DNA of 64,000 bases from Trichuris trichiura. Taxonomy: Eukaryota; Nematoda; Enoplea; Trichinellida; Trichuridae. A program made the position numbers and the translations under genes. The notes beneath the pieces are model-generated. The model was given only the letters and a program-made list of their open reading frames with translations, searched no databases and was not told the DNA's origin. This document shows positions 1-11,840 of the stretch, one piece after another (positions within the stretch are counted from its first letter, which is position 1; the number at the start of each line of letters is the position of its first letter). The stretch is from contig JBAJFE010000004.1 of the NCBI GenBank assembly GCA_037903355.1, positions 186,001-250,000 of the forward strand, in the 5' to 3' direction.

Positions 1-110
1 ACGGTAGATGGTTCTAAAGCAATTCTTCCTTGTAAGGGAAACTGCTTTTCTGATGCAGTAAACTGCATCGCTACTCGTATTTGTAAGGCCAACATTTATT
101 TGCGTGAAAT
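1..110 (+). other. open, cysteine-containing stretch, possible exon fragment
   Basis: Frame 1 is open from the window edge to a stop near position 127. It encodes several cysteines, and two GT-AA(G) donor-like sites at about 31 and 89 would both leave phase 1, the intron phase used by the WAP-like exons that follow. It could be part of the same secreted-protein gene whose last exon starts at 871, but the WAP spacing is not recognisable. It is recorded only because of phase and position. Confidence 0.15.
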
Positions 111-870
111 AAATAGTACTGAAACGTAGTCTATCACATAACCTGATCGGTGCTTCTGTAGAAGTCCTAACGTTAATCAGCGCTTGTAAAACCGAGATCC
201 AAAGCAAAGCGCTAATCTTTTAACCTACTTACAAGAGAATTGAAGAACTTGTAAATTATGAAGTAATTATTAAAAAATATAATTGAATAAGGAGTATTTA
301 ATAAATGATTGTTTTCGCGGGTACTGACCGTGGAAACCATTGAGTCCATTGTATGCTACAGCAGGTATGGCATTGTCGTTTAAATCGCGTTAAAATTTCA
401 GTCTTTTTGTTGTTACTGCCTTAACTTTAGATGAAGTATCGTCAGATCAATTTTGCAGTACCCCTAATGCGTCGCATAATAATAGAAACTCAGTTTTGGT
501 TGTTTTGTGAGTCTTTCTATTGCGGTAGCTGTTTGTACGGTTCAAACTTGCTCAGGCACTACTTACGGACAGCTTGACTTGCGCCGTACTGTAACCATAG
601 TCTTCAGGTTCTAGCATTTCTGTTCAATATTTTCCAGTGCATCTGCACTGCTTAACTATCTCGGAGAAGCATTTTCATTATTATCCCTACCTTTTCTCTT
701 TCCTTCTTTCTTTGGTAAAGAATTACCTGCTTTTATTTTTTCTATTTATTTATACACGCATGTTCATGTAACTGTAATGCAGTCTCAACTTTTTTGCTTT
801 TGCAGCTTTCTCAAATTTCAGTCTACTTTATCTACCGCTAAAGTGGACTACGCTTTCATGCTTATTTTAG

Positions 871-1013
871 CTGCTCCAAAACCTGGCAACTGCGAACCGC
901 CTAGATTCGAACGAATAGTGTATTCACAATGCAAAGACGATTACGACTGCGGTGGCATGAAGAAGTGCTGCTATGATGAGGACACCCTGATGAACCATTG
1001 CAGCGAACTATAG
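871..1013 (+). CDS. last exon of a WAP-like secreted protein (5' part outside or not found)
   Basis: Terminal exon after an acceptor ending at 870, entered in phase 1 and running to a TAG at 1011-1013. It encodes one WAP-like domain: KPGNC, then QCKDDYDC, then KKCC and a final HC. It has six cysteines rather than the classical eight. Length (143 nt) and phase are identical to the last exon of the neighbouring five-domain gene (6073..6215), so the two are tandem paralogues. An ATTAAA lies about 60 bp downstream. Upstream exons, including any signal peptide, were not located in 1..870. WAP domains usually act as protease inhibitors or antimicrobial or immunomodulatory secreted proteins; the role here is inference. 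Confidence 0.6.
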
Positions 1014-2123
1014 CATATACTTCCAGTGTGCATGTGAGTTAGTGCCATAGTTTTATGTATGTCTTGACATTTATTAAAACGCTTCAAATGAATGGATGGA
1101 GAAATATTTTCAACTTCTGCGGCTGAACGTTTTCACCTCGGCACTTTTAAGTCCTTATTTAGTTAAAGCTGTAATGGCAATTTCTTTAGTTTAAGAAATT
1201 CAAGCACGTTTGTCAAGTTCGAATCGTTTATTCTTAGAGAAAAAATTCTAATTTTTCGGGATTCGTTTGCTCCCGTTTTCAGCGTTTTCATATTAGTCCC
1301 GAACAGGGAATCGTTGGAAAATCGGTCATAGTTTGAAAAAACGGTCAATAAGTAATATATTAGCTTCAAAATTATCGAGAAATATTAATAATACGTTGGA
1401 AGGTGTTAAAGTAAAATTTGAAGCATGAAATTTCTCGTATTCAAGGCACACCCAGTCGTAAAGCAACTTAGTATTCATTGCGCAACAATGTTTACGATTC
1501 TCCATGGTTATTCAGTCCTATAGTTGGTGCATTGACGAAATCGCGTTGCTGAAGACAAAACAGAGTTTCAAAAATTATACATTAATGTGAGGCACCGTTA
1601 AAGCAGCTGTGATGATCAGAAGTACGCGGCGATATAGTGCTAGTACACATACTTTTCAGCAGCTAAATAATTGACAGGAATTAACGCTTATCAACTGAAT
1701 GTTTTCTCATGAACAAAACGCTTTATGATAATTAGAGAACAAGCGCATCTGACGGTGTAAAGTGAACTTAATCTGGTAACGCTAAAACAATCAACTTCCA
1801 CTGGTTGCGTATACTGTGTTTTCTCAGATAGAAGGCAGCAATAGAAGAATAAATACAACAGTGAGCAACACCTCTGAGTAAGCCTTGCGTTTTACGAAAT
1901 TTGTTTAGCTGCTTTCAGACGCGTCAGAATTATCGCGATGACGTTGGAAACTGAAAATCATCTTTAACCCACCCATTCAAAATATTACAATAGGCATCGA
2001 GACAGGGTGCAGTTTTCCTTTGTTTCTTGAATGTAACGAAGTTGCGTAAATTCATTAGCAGTCGTTTATTCAGCTGAATTAGTTATTATTTATAACATGT
2101 ATATATACCGTTTAATTCTTGCT
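1014..2123. other. intergenic, no gene seen
   Basis: AT-rich spacer between the two WAP-like genes. Short open frames here lack splice support and family resemblance. Nothing beyond a possible polyadenylation signal near 1073 is recognised. Confidence 0.4.
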
Positions 2124-2140
2124 TTCCAGCTGGAACAAAT
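2124..2140 (+). promoter_or_regulatory. possible trans-splice or 5'UTR acceptor before WAP-like gene
   Basis: A pyrimidine-rich TTTCCAG ends at 2129, only 11 nt before the ATG at 2141. In nematodes such an AG just upstream of the start codon is typical of a spliced-leader acceptor. A cis-spliced 5'UTR intron is the alternative. Confidence 0.35.
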
Positions 2141-5100
2141 ATGTCAAATTTTGGTCTCCTTGTGACTTTCTCCTTCTTTTATGCGTTGGATATATCAGGT
2201 ATGACGAGTAGAAAAAACTTAGCAAGCTTAGCTTGTACCTATTCCTTGCTTGATTTAAGACCAAGCTAGTTCTTCTCAACCAAATACACTATGATGCACA
2301 AGCGCTATTTTCCGGCTAATGATTGTTTATAGTGACGCACTGAGAATGATCAGATCTTCTTTTTCAAAAATTGAACTTATTTAGGGCCCATACTGTAGGT
2401 AATGAAAGAAGAAAAGTACGGACGTTATCTGCATAAACAATTGGTAGCCTTTCTTGAAAACACTTTCAATCACAGCTGTTCGCAAGCTATTAATAAACTG
2501 CCAGTTATTCGTTATAACTACCTGTATTTTTACTGTTATTTCTTAATCATACGAAGATTTCATAATATGCAAAGCTGACAGCCGGTTGAGCTGAGCGCAA
2601 AAACCATCTTATTCGTTTTGAAGCTTAACTGCAGTATGCAAAATAGCAAAGATTTCAACCGCGTGAGGCAGTTTCACCGAAAATTCCTGGAGAAAACTGG
2701 TTCTACGAAAGTTAAAAGCGGTTCTAGGCATTGAAGAAGCATTGATAATTGACAGGCCTAAAGCACGTAAAGCTGTAGCTTGTCTCAACAGCGCCTTCGG
2801 TGCAACCTTTAAAACAACGTGCGCAAAAATTCGCAGCTTCAAGTAAGGTACAATTACTATAATTGGATTAAGTCTGTGGTAAATACTCGACACAGCGTTG
2901 TGAAAAAAAGGGGAAACGTAAATATGGAAATGTTATGATATCTAAAATTTCATTTTGCAGCTTTTATGCATGAGGGCTACTGCCCGCCTGATGCAACCTA
3001 CGGACCAGTTAAACAGGTGAGATGCAAGAATGACAAAATCTGCGAAAAAGGAAAGCGATGCTGTCAGGTTAGAAGCAAAATACGATGCATTAAAGCGGTC
3101 GATCACCGTAAGTGTTTACATGCTTTCCTGGAAGTGACGTTTTATTTCTGCACTGCCGCTTAACAATAGTATTAATAAATAGGGGACATACTTTAGATTT
3201 AAAACGTATAGTAATTAACAGCAAACCAAGATACTACCTTTTAGTTCACGTAAGCCGATGAATTACATTATTAATATTAGGGAACGAAGCGTAAAGTTTT
3301 AGAAAGCCTATATTTAAAGAAGTTACCTTTTTAATGGAGTACATATATTGATAGTTACTCAGAGCGCTCTTTACACCGTCCAAAAACAGACCAAATGAGA
3401 AGCAGACGAAAAATATTAGTTTTATATGACCGATTAGCTAAGCACGCTGTCCTACCTTGAAGGTCGAGAATGTGATTTAGATATTCCTTTACTGAAAGAA
3501 GGCGAATGTCCAGACGGAGATGGAAAGAAAAAAGGTTTTCAATGCAAAGCGGATCAGGACTGCAGAGAAAAACGGATATGCTGCGACGGCATTTGCAGAA
3601 GACCAAAACGTAAGGGTCGCAAATTCACTTAGTATATGAATTACTTAATTTTACTGATCGCTGTGTGCGCACATGCACGCACAGCAACCTGCTCATTTCT
3701 TCACCACCAGAAATAAGAACGTTTACTTGTTTCGGCTACGTACGTTAATGTCGACACCTCCTATAGTGTCGAGTAAAAGGTTGTTCCAATAGATGCATGT
3801 ACTCGCCACTTCCATTTGTATTTATCATATCAAATGTCCATGCCGGTTCCTGTGACAGACATAGCATTTTTGAACATTTCTGAAGCTTAGGAAAATTAAT
3901 AAGCATAAAGCTGTATACCGCCTTCACCTAGCGCGTATGGCAACATAGAGTTTATATTTACTACGCGTTTTACGCATTACTATTTCAGCAACGGCACATC
4001 CAGGCTTTTGCCCTTTCCATGAGCCACTCATTGTTTACTACAAAAAATGTGAACATGATCATGACTGCAGAAGTCATGAAAAATGTTGCCAAAAAAGACA
4101 TGAAGCTGCTTGTCGAGCACCGGTGCGTGTAGGAGGTAAATATCCTAAAAACAGTTAGCCGAAAAATTTCTAAAGTATTGATATTAATGGTTTATTTTAA
4201 AAGTGACTATCTCGCTAAAATGACGAGGAAACAGCCGAACTTTCTGAAAAAAGCTGACGCAACTTTCTTAGCTCTCCATGATGTCGCAAACTTCCTACTT
4301 AATTTTGCTGAACTTGAGATACTTCGCAACGACTGTAGGCCTTGGATAATTTAAATTAGGGGGGTTAGCACGAAGCTTCAAACAAAACAGATATCGGGAA
4401 TTGGAACGCTGTCAAAGAAATACAGCTAAAGATTAAAGCACATATTTTAGAGACCTTCTGGCAGAAGAAGGCATTGCAGTCATACTACCTTATATATAGC
4501 TTGTGAATACCTTTCCTTATCATCACTGGAACCTATTGTTTCCTCAGGCAGTCAAGCTTATGCTTAAATTCAAGTTTTACTGTCTGTAACTGTGATTTTT
4601 TTTCAAAAGGAGAGAAAAGCATTTTTCTAAATCAAACGACTAAAATACGCATGCGTTCAGCGTGTGAAAAACGCGTCGTTAAACAATAAAGATCCGCTGA
4701 TCATGGATGGTCGCCTGCAAGAATAAAACTCCCACTTTCTTTGCAGTTTTAAACTTTAACCCTCATACTTTTTACTTTTTCAACAGGAAATTCAGTAATA
4801 TGCAAATTAAGCAGAACGAAAATAATTGCGTATGCACATTTCTTATAGCGAGCACTTGGCAGACACTGAAAATCAGTTGAAAAGCGCGAAGCTAAGTTTA
4901 AGATAGCACGTAAGTTTTTAAAGAAACAATTTAAATATGGTGTTTTTTGTAAAAACAAAACAGTTTGTGTTATCAGCTTCCCTAGTTTTTCCATCACTTG
5001 GTTAAAGGAACTTAACTCAGGCAGTGAGAGGCAACACAAATTGGACAAGACTAGTAAACCTTAAGCAAGAAGGGTTGGTCACCTCATTTATCAATTGATC

Positions 5101-6215
5101 ATTCCGTACATTGCCAATAGGATATAATGTTGATTGAAGCAAAGTTGCTCCACCTATTAATAGTATAATTTGTAGCAAAGCACGACAGATACTGTCCCGG
5201 TGTTGTCGACGACAAAACAGTGCAAGAGGCGAAGCTCTGCAACGCAGATTCTGACTGCTTTGGTATTCAAAAATGTTGCCCGACCACCGTAACCTTTCGC
5301 TGCCGACGGCCAAGGCAAAAAGCACGTACGTATGACCAACGCGCTGCGCAATAAATACCAATAATATATTACAGTAGTAATTAGATATGGATAACATTAC
5401 AACATAAATAACGTATATGTTAATGCCAGACTTGACGCGGTAAGATTAATATTATTTCGACTTAAAACTTCTAACAGTTTATTAAAGCACGCGTTCAGCC
5501 ACAAGACAAAGGCCATAGCTGCATCACTGTCATATTGTAAGCTTTCCGGACATCCTGCTCTGCCTTACTTAAGCCAAAGCTAGAACCCATGTCTATACTT
5601 TGGCTTAGGGCTACGTAAGGCTGGAACAAGATGGTCGGATGCACATCGCATGTACGCCAAAAAGGAACCTGCATTTTTCAGATGCTGAGCCGGCTAAGAG
5701 ATAAAAACTCATAGCAATCTTATTTTAAGTATTGACACTTAAGTGCTTTATCATATTTGTAAATTTTTTATCATTAAAATTACAACTGAGCAGTTTATGC
5801 GTGAACAAGCAGACCCTGAGAACCTTCACGACCGTATGCTAAGACAGGTCCATATTGTTAGTTTTTGGATATATCAAACAAGTCGGTGGTATTTTTATTT
5901 ACGTGTACTTTATTACCCGTTTCAAAATGGTCTTATTGCAAATGGATTCTTTTGATCTTGCGTTATTGGATAATATGGGCGCCGCTATAAAAGCATCTTA
6001 TACAATGTTGCTACGCGAATTTCAGTTATGATACCTTTACAGAGTGCTAACTGTCAGCGCTTTTACATTTAGCTTTACCGAAGGCTGGGAAATGCAAAGA
6101 GGAACAAGGATTTATTCCCATTGGCTATGTCCCCGCTTGCGCTGACGACTACGACTGCAAGGGAATGAAAAAGTGCTGCTATCAAAACGGAACAATTGAC
6201 TGCATCGACGTTTGA
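2141..6215 (+). CDS. secreted protein with five WAP-like domains
   Basis: Six exons read from splice sites: 2141..2198, 2961..3107, 3481..3609, 3989..4135, 5176..5325, 6073..6215. Every intron is phase 1, and the sum is 774 nt, giving 257 aa. Exon 1 encodes a hydrophobic signal peptide (MSNFGLLVTFSFFY...). Each later exon is exactly one domain with the order C (often CP), C-x5-C, x5, CC, then one last C, matching WAP spacing. All five domains have six cysteines, not eight. In four of them the last cysteine is seven residues after CC, which is the classical C8 place, so C2 and C7 are missing. C2-C7 is a disulfide partner pair in the known WAP fold. One domain (exon 3) has CC-x3-C instead. WAP proteins are usually secreted inhibitors or host-interaction factors; the exact target is unknown. 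The one-domain-per-exon phase 1 layout allows domain gain by exon duplication. Confidence 0.8.
5550..5634. repeat. TTAGGC-like fold-back repeat, copy 1
   Basis: Arms start CATCCTGCTCTGCCTTAC and end, inverted, with GTAAGGCTGGAACAAGATG, with AAGCCAAAG/CTTTGGCTT around a short loop. It lies in the last intron of the WAP-like gene. It shares layout and arm sequence with the copies at 14118 and 59458. Confidence 0.5.
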
Positions 6216-6536
6216 GCGCTACTTCAAATTTTCACTCCTGAAAGCTTTCTTTGGCATAAATTAAATAAGTGCTGACTATCTGAGCTCAACTGCAAATAGG
6301 AAATGCATGCTGCGCATTGAAAATAATCGAGTAGATTTACCATTTCATAAAAGTACACTAAAAAGCTTTTCTACCAGACCAAAATAGACCATACCGCTGA
6401 ATACCATTAACACTTCTTAAATGATCAGCTTTTTTAATCCTACGATTTGAGGTGTCAAAAATAGTTACTAACTTAGATCTGCAACCAAGTCTACTTGCAA
6501 AAGAATATTAATTTTCCCGCCCTTCTTCATTCACAG

Positions 6537-6739
6537 TTGTTGACATGCAAATGCCTTACCAAAGAGTAGATCAGCAAACTGTTAGGGAAAGTACAGGAAA
6601 CTGCTCTTGTTCCGTCGTCAGTGATGCTAGGGAGCTGCGTACCAAGGTGATGAGACTACTTCACAACAAGACTAAGCAGTTCATGGCGTGTAAAGCACCG
6701 TTAATTCATAGACTTCAAAAATTTAATGTAGAAGAGTAA
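6537..6739 (+). CDS. possible alternative terminal exon of the WAP-like gene
   Basis: Acceptor TTCATTCACAG ends at 6536. The following frame, entered in phase 1 like every exon of the upstream gene, stays open to a TAA at 6737-6739, and AATAAA follows at 6852. It encodes about 67 residues with two close cysteines (NCSCS) and a basic C-terminus, with no recognised domain. It could be spliced from the 5325 donor in place of exon 6073..6215, or be the end of an unrelated transcript. The evidence is only splice signal, phase and poly(A) signal. Confidence 0.3.
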
Positions 6740-6851
6740 ACGTGTACTACAACCTATTACACACGGGTAGTGAATCTCATTCATTGAAAGAAGAAAATAT
6801 TTAAATTATCTGCTGCAGCAGCAGTTTGTAGCGCAAAAGTTTACAAAACAA

Positions 6852-6857
6852 AATAAA
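6852..6857 (+). terminator. AATAAA polyadenylation signal
   Basis: Canonical AATAAA about 115 bp after the stop at 6739, on the same strand as the possible alternative last exon. Confidence 0.35.
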
Positions 6858-6909
6858 GCTAAACTGGCACGAGTGGTAATACAAACTTGATTGAGCATAC
6901 AGTACAACA

Positions 6910-8554
6910 TCAGGAACCCAACATATGACAGGTAGAATCGTAGGAACAAGTTATTATCTGATTAAAGCAACGACGAAGTATGCACATACGGATGCTTCGA
7001 AGATGAACTTGATGACAGGCAACGACTTTTTTCTCTTCAAACGAAAATACTTGGACCTCATTTTCATTAGGACAAAAAAGTAAACTCTTTGTAAAGCATG
7101 GTTCTTCCAGAATGTCAAACCGGATAGATAGGGTACTGTTCGGGGGAGGAGCTAAAGGATAGAAATAATGCTGCAACTTCAAGTTCATACTTGGAAATTT
7201 CCAAGCGGCTGTTAGCCCATTGCCATAAATTACGATGTAGTGCATGCCGTCTCTTGTAAATCTGCCGCCCATTACAGCCGCGTTGTTGGGCAGTTCAGGC
7301 GTGTTGATCATTCGCCTATTCGCGCGCATTTCTAACTGCAGCTGTTTCAAAGGTTGCTTAAAAATTCAATGAATTAATTATGTACTTAAAAAAAGGAATG
7401 CTTATGAAATATTATGTAAAAACATCTTGGAACGATAACCCAAACTTAGAGGGGAAGCAAAAGATAAAAAATACTCAAATTAAAAATTCCCTATGGACAT
7501 TGCTTTCCACACAAAAACATTTCCCTTACGACCAAAGGAAGATTTGTCTACGCTAAGAATTGAGCAGTTTATCATGCTTACCCTTGTGAGACGAGTATCC
7601 CATACGACTGGGTGTCTTTTGCTTTCAGATGTTACTAGCAAATGCCTTTGAATGGGTGACCATGAAACCACAATATCACCATACAAATCACCATGAGGCG
7701 ATTGCAGCCGTAACAAGTCCACTCGGGTACCCGTTCTGATGTCATATACAGCAGTTCCTCCCGACACCAATCCGACTAAAACGTCAGTCGTGCAACATTC
7801 TCAGCGGAACATTTCAATTGAGAACTCATGCGAGATATTTTCAATAAGATGAAAATTTGTTTTACCAGCCACTAAGCACTCTCCTCCGCTGGCAGGGCAA
7901 ATATTAAGGGTAAGTGCTTTTTTTTGCATTGTGAAGCTGTCTACGATTGTCATAAAGGCAGCATCCCAAACATTCATTCTGCTCGCGACGTCAGTCGTTA
8001 GGAATAGTTTGTTATCCGTTGGATACCATTCCATCGCATTTGGAAATGAATCATGCGAGAAAACAGGACTAAAACAAAACTTACTACAATGGAAATACAC
8101 CAACACAACCAGAGCACTATTTTAAAGGAAGCTGTGAAAATATACCTTTCAGATCGACCTATCAAAGTTGTCTGCGGCCTCGGCGTGTTACTCAGCTGAT
8201 ACATGCGGATATGACCATCTGCATTGGTGCATAACAGGCTGAAACGAAAAACTCAATAACAAAAGCCAACATAATCAAATAACTGTCTTTTGTGATTACG
8301 CATTTGTATACAACATACGGGGCAATCAAAAAGAAGCTGAATCGAAAAAAGAAGTCAAAAATAAAAGTCTGTCCGTTCCTTACCAATGGCTATGTTCTAC
8401 AATGGAAGACTTACTATTTGCCGGTACAGTCTAAGTCAATTAACGGATTGTCCAAGTCAAGGGGCGCTAAGTCAAGCAGCGGGCCGTATGAAAAAATCCT
8501 TGAAGCTGCTTTGGCATGAAGCGACTGCTGCAGTTCGGCCAACCTTCGATTCAT
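6910..8554 (-). CDS. ERCC8/CSA-like WD40 protein
   Basis: Five exons on the minus strand: 8554..8415, 8238..8146, 8068..7866, 7775..7582, 7356..6910, phases consistent, about 358 aa. WD signatures include NADGHIRMYQL, AMEWYP...MNVWD, VSWSP...PVVWDTR and GGRFTRDGMHYIV. The run ECLVAVG, made by joining 7866 to 7775, resembles the human CSA segment at the same place. The family is the WD40 substrate receptor of the DDB1-CUL4 ubiquitin ligase in transcription-coupled nucleotide excision repair. The 90-nt third intron contains an in-frame stop if retained. The protein ends shortly after the last blade and lacks the acidic tail of vertebrate CSA. The chosen ATG (8554) is the first in frame; the frame is open upstream to 8623 without an ATG. 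Divergence is high, so another DDB1-binding WD40 protein is possible. Confidence 0.65.
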
Positions 8555-9882
8555 TCCGAACGGAAGTTGTCGACAATACTCTGATAGCTTTAACGAAAAA
8601 AGTGCTAGGCAAAAACCATTCAAAAGCAGATCTTACCATTCTGATTGGCAACTATGACGGTAAAATAATTCCAAACTAGCTGTGCAGTAAATACTACGCA
8701 GTTTTCGGTAATTTCAGTCGTAGTTTAAAATGAAAAGCGAGTACGAAAAATGCATAATCAATAGCATGAGCGTAACAGAAATAAACCGGGAAAATGATAA
8801 CTAGCGCTGCAGCTAAGCTGACATTTTATAATTTTATCGCGCACAATAACTAAAGTGCGTCCCGGCAGTCAAAGGGCGTAAAGAAAACAGCATGATAAAA
8901 GGAAGGCTATGAAAATTTGACATTGATGATAAAGCGCCGGGAATTAAGAATAACCTACAACCAATCTGACTAAGATAGCTAGTAAACAAGAAATAACAGA
9001 AAGCAGTTCGTGGCAGACGAAGGAACCCACAACTACAGCCAATTTCGTCGCGCGAATATAACGACGAAAAGTACAGTATAGCAGCTAAATATCAAGTAGG
9101 TACTATTTTTGAAAATTTAGTTAATATCAATGGGGCTTGAAAGATTAGCTTTTTAGAATAATGCATAAACGTAAATGATACTTGCGTTTTTGTTGAAAGT
9201 TTGTTAAAACCAAAAGCCGTTTGTTGACATTTGTCGAAGGTATATCAGACGCAATCTCGCCCGCTATTAACGATGGAAACTGAAACTTTTAAAGAAATAT
9301 TAATGATATGCTTTCTTCCGGCTATAGAAAGCTCCTGCCTTAAGCTAAAGTTATGCTTTCATCTAGCAAAACAGTTAACGAACGACTTAATGGATACGCA
9401 AGCCGCCGGAAAGTGTAAGATGCAGCAATGATGAGAAAGTTGCTACATTTTTGAATGACTCGGCAATAATGTTTCACTCGCTGTCCGAGTTGCGTGAACG
9501 ATTGCGTCCCTAATGTAACGCCTCCGTTGGTTCGTAGTTGCGCAATATTTTTGGGCCCAGCTTTCATATGCTTGATTTTCTAAAAATAAAATTGCTTGGG
9601 TACTCACTACTCGAAAAAATAATTATGCAATTTCGATTTTAAATACGCAAAGGAGTAAAAGTATTATCGCTACTAATAGCTTCTTGACTACTATTCCAAG
9701 GACAAACGCGTTTATTAACAAACTTTCAGAGTTACTTTGCATTTAAATGCGTGCAATAAAGTTATTCGCTGCAGACGAATTACTATAAAGTGCGTTTACT
9801 GTAACTGTACTTGAGCATATGTAATTTCAGGAGGTAATGGAACAGCTCGCAAGCTAGGAAAGCGCAGTTGGTTAGTTGTAAG
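8555..9882. other. divergent intergenic region
   Basis: About 1.3 kb between the start of the minus-strand WD40 gene and the plus-strand DBF4-like gene, so it should contain both promoters. No conserved element, tRNA or coding exon is recognised. A pyrimidine-rich AG ends at 9830, 52 nt before the DBF4 ATG, and may be a spliced-leader or 5'UTR acceptor. Confidence 0.4.
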
Positions 9883-11840
9883 ATGGACGTGGTCAAGGAA
9901 GTTACGGGAAGCCGTTTTTTCTTGCATATTCGACGTCCGGAAGAGGCAAAACGATTCGAATACTGGATAATTGAAAAGGGCGGAGTACGTGTGACTTTGG
10001 TTTTTATTTTTGCTTTTTTTTCCTAACGGTTTCCGTTTTCTCAGATTGTTTCCATCTTTCTCGATGGTTCCGAAAGTGTTATCGTTACCGATGATCCATT
10101 GTACAATAAATACCGAGAGAAGATCGTAAGCTACCTCGTTCAGCATCCCACCTCGGTTTGCAAAGATTACTGCGTAATTGTGCAGTTCAAAGCCCTTTTG
10201 GTTGCTTGTAGAAGTTGTTTTTTAAACTTCCCGCTCCTTTGAGGGAAGCCATTCGGGCAAAGGTTCCAATTGTATCTAAGGACGAATTCAAACAATACGT
10301 AGAGAAGGTGGATCCTCGATTTGTCAACATGAGTGTATTTCCGGTGATGGCTCCAATGCGGAGTCAGGAGACTGTGCCCACTGAAGGGCGATACCTCCGC
10401 AAGCCATACCTCATTGTGAGAGACGAAGATAGGAAGTATCGACCATTGATTTACGAACCATTGGCAAAATGTTCATCAGAGAAACCTAGCTCTGCGGGTA
10501 CCAGTGGTAAGGTGACATTGCTTGTATTATGGAAGATATAGCTTTTATTTTTTATTTGCAGTATTCCATGAGACCTTGTACTGTTAAAGTTTTTTGTTTA
10601 GAACTCTGCCGAACTAAGATGCTCTCAAAAACGTCGCGACTGTCTCTTGCTGCTTGTCCGAGAAAAATTCGAGGATATTTGAAGCACAAGATTTCTGCGT
10701 TTGTTTTGCCTTTCCTATGACAGAAGGCGTCTATTGCCGTGCTTTGCAGAGCTGAAAGCTTTTTGGGAAGGAAAAGACCAAGACGGCATAGAACCATACG
10801 ATATAAAGTTTGCAAGCTGTGCAAGTTGGACTTTGTAGATCTAAAGGAGGTATGCAAATGAGAATTGCCGCTCTGTAGATTAGTTTTATTATTTTGTTTA
10901 GTAGTTTGAATTTAAATGCCCTTTATATTTTGCAGTTGTTTTATTTATTAGCATTTGGAATCCCCTGTGCATCGTCATGTAGTTCAATCTGAAGACACTT
11001 GGAAAGCATTAGATGAAGCGCATAATCTTTGCCCAAGTTTCGATGACTTTCTCCAGCAACTACCTGTCTGCGTGCAGCAAGAGAATTCTGAAGAAGTGGT
11101 GAACAACTTTTCAGTACCATTATTCCTTCGTTGACACTCTTTCTTCAGGACAACAGCGGTTCCATCGTTGAGGAGCAGAAATCGAAGGAAAATTATGCTC
11201 CAATGGCAGAGTATGTTTACAACTCTTCTAACGGTTATTTAAACTTACAAAAACCAATGAAAAAAGTAAACTATTGTTTTCGTCTTGCATCATTCCCTTT
11301 GCTGATCACTAAGTCTAATCTCGGAAATGAAAAATAAAGTTTCTATCTTCATTACCAACCAAGTCGCTTCCGTAGCTCAAACTTTGAAATGAAAAGTTGC
11401 CGCCGCCAGTTATAAAGACTATACTTTTAATATGCTGCGATCTTACGCTAAATGCCCACCCGTTTTATCACTTGTTTTAGGTCTTTTTGCTAATTGTTAC
11501 AATTTCTAGGCAGCAGGTTGAAAAAGAAAATGTAGGAGGTGAAACCCCCGAAAACGTACCAGAAAAAGAAGGTATAACAGTCAACAATGTGCAGTTACCA
11601 AACTCCAATACAAATAAAGAGACTGTTGCTGAAGAAAGCGAAGAAGACGCTTTGATTCGTCATCTCCTGCAAAGTATGGACGTCAACGTTTCTCCTTACT
11701 TTTCTCAATTTGTATTAACTTAAGGATGTGTTACTATCTGCGATGAATTCGATACAAAATCCGAAGTTGAAAACTCTGTTTCATGCAGCTCGCAATTTGA
11801 GGAAGTCGTTAAGGCGATAGTTAAAGAGTTCACCAAATGA
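9883..11840 (+). CDS. DBF4-like regulatory subunit of CDC7 kinase
   Basis: Eight exons: 9883..9984, 10045..10125, 10212..10511, 10724..10849, 10952..11098, 11149..11265, 11514..11673, 11725..11840; 382 aa. Domains in order: an N-terminal BRCT-like motif N (residues about 8-100: RFFLHIRRP, IVSIFLDGSESVIVTDD, LREAIRAKVPIVSKDEF); motif M (KPYLIVRDEDRKYRPLIYE); and motif C, a CCHH zinc finger (VCKLC...HLESPVHRH). The order N-M-C with this finger defines Dbf4/ASK, which binds and activates CDC7 to phosphorylate the MCM helicase at origins. Introns are mostly 50-100 bp. The donor of exon 3 (AAG|GTGACA) is weaker than a nearby GTAAGG that would break the frame, so the M-to-C junction is the least certain. 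The tail after the finger is short and acidic. Confidence 0.75.

Noticed and set aside
7801..8106. In-frame TGA in the CSA-like gene as a pseudogene mark or selenocysteine
   Set aside because: A normal GT-AG 90-nt intron (7776..7865) removes the stop and restores a conserved stretch.
8386..8679. 97-codon plus-strand open frame
   Set aside because: Shadow of exon 1 of the minus-strand CSA-like gene, which joins in frame to WD40 exons.
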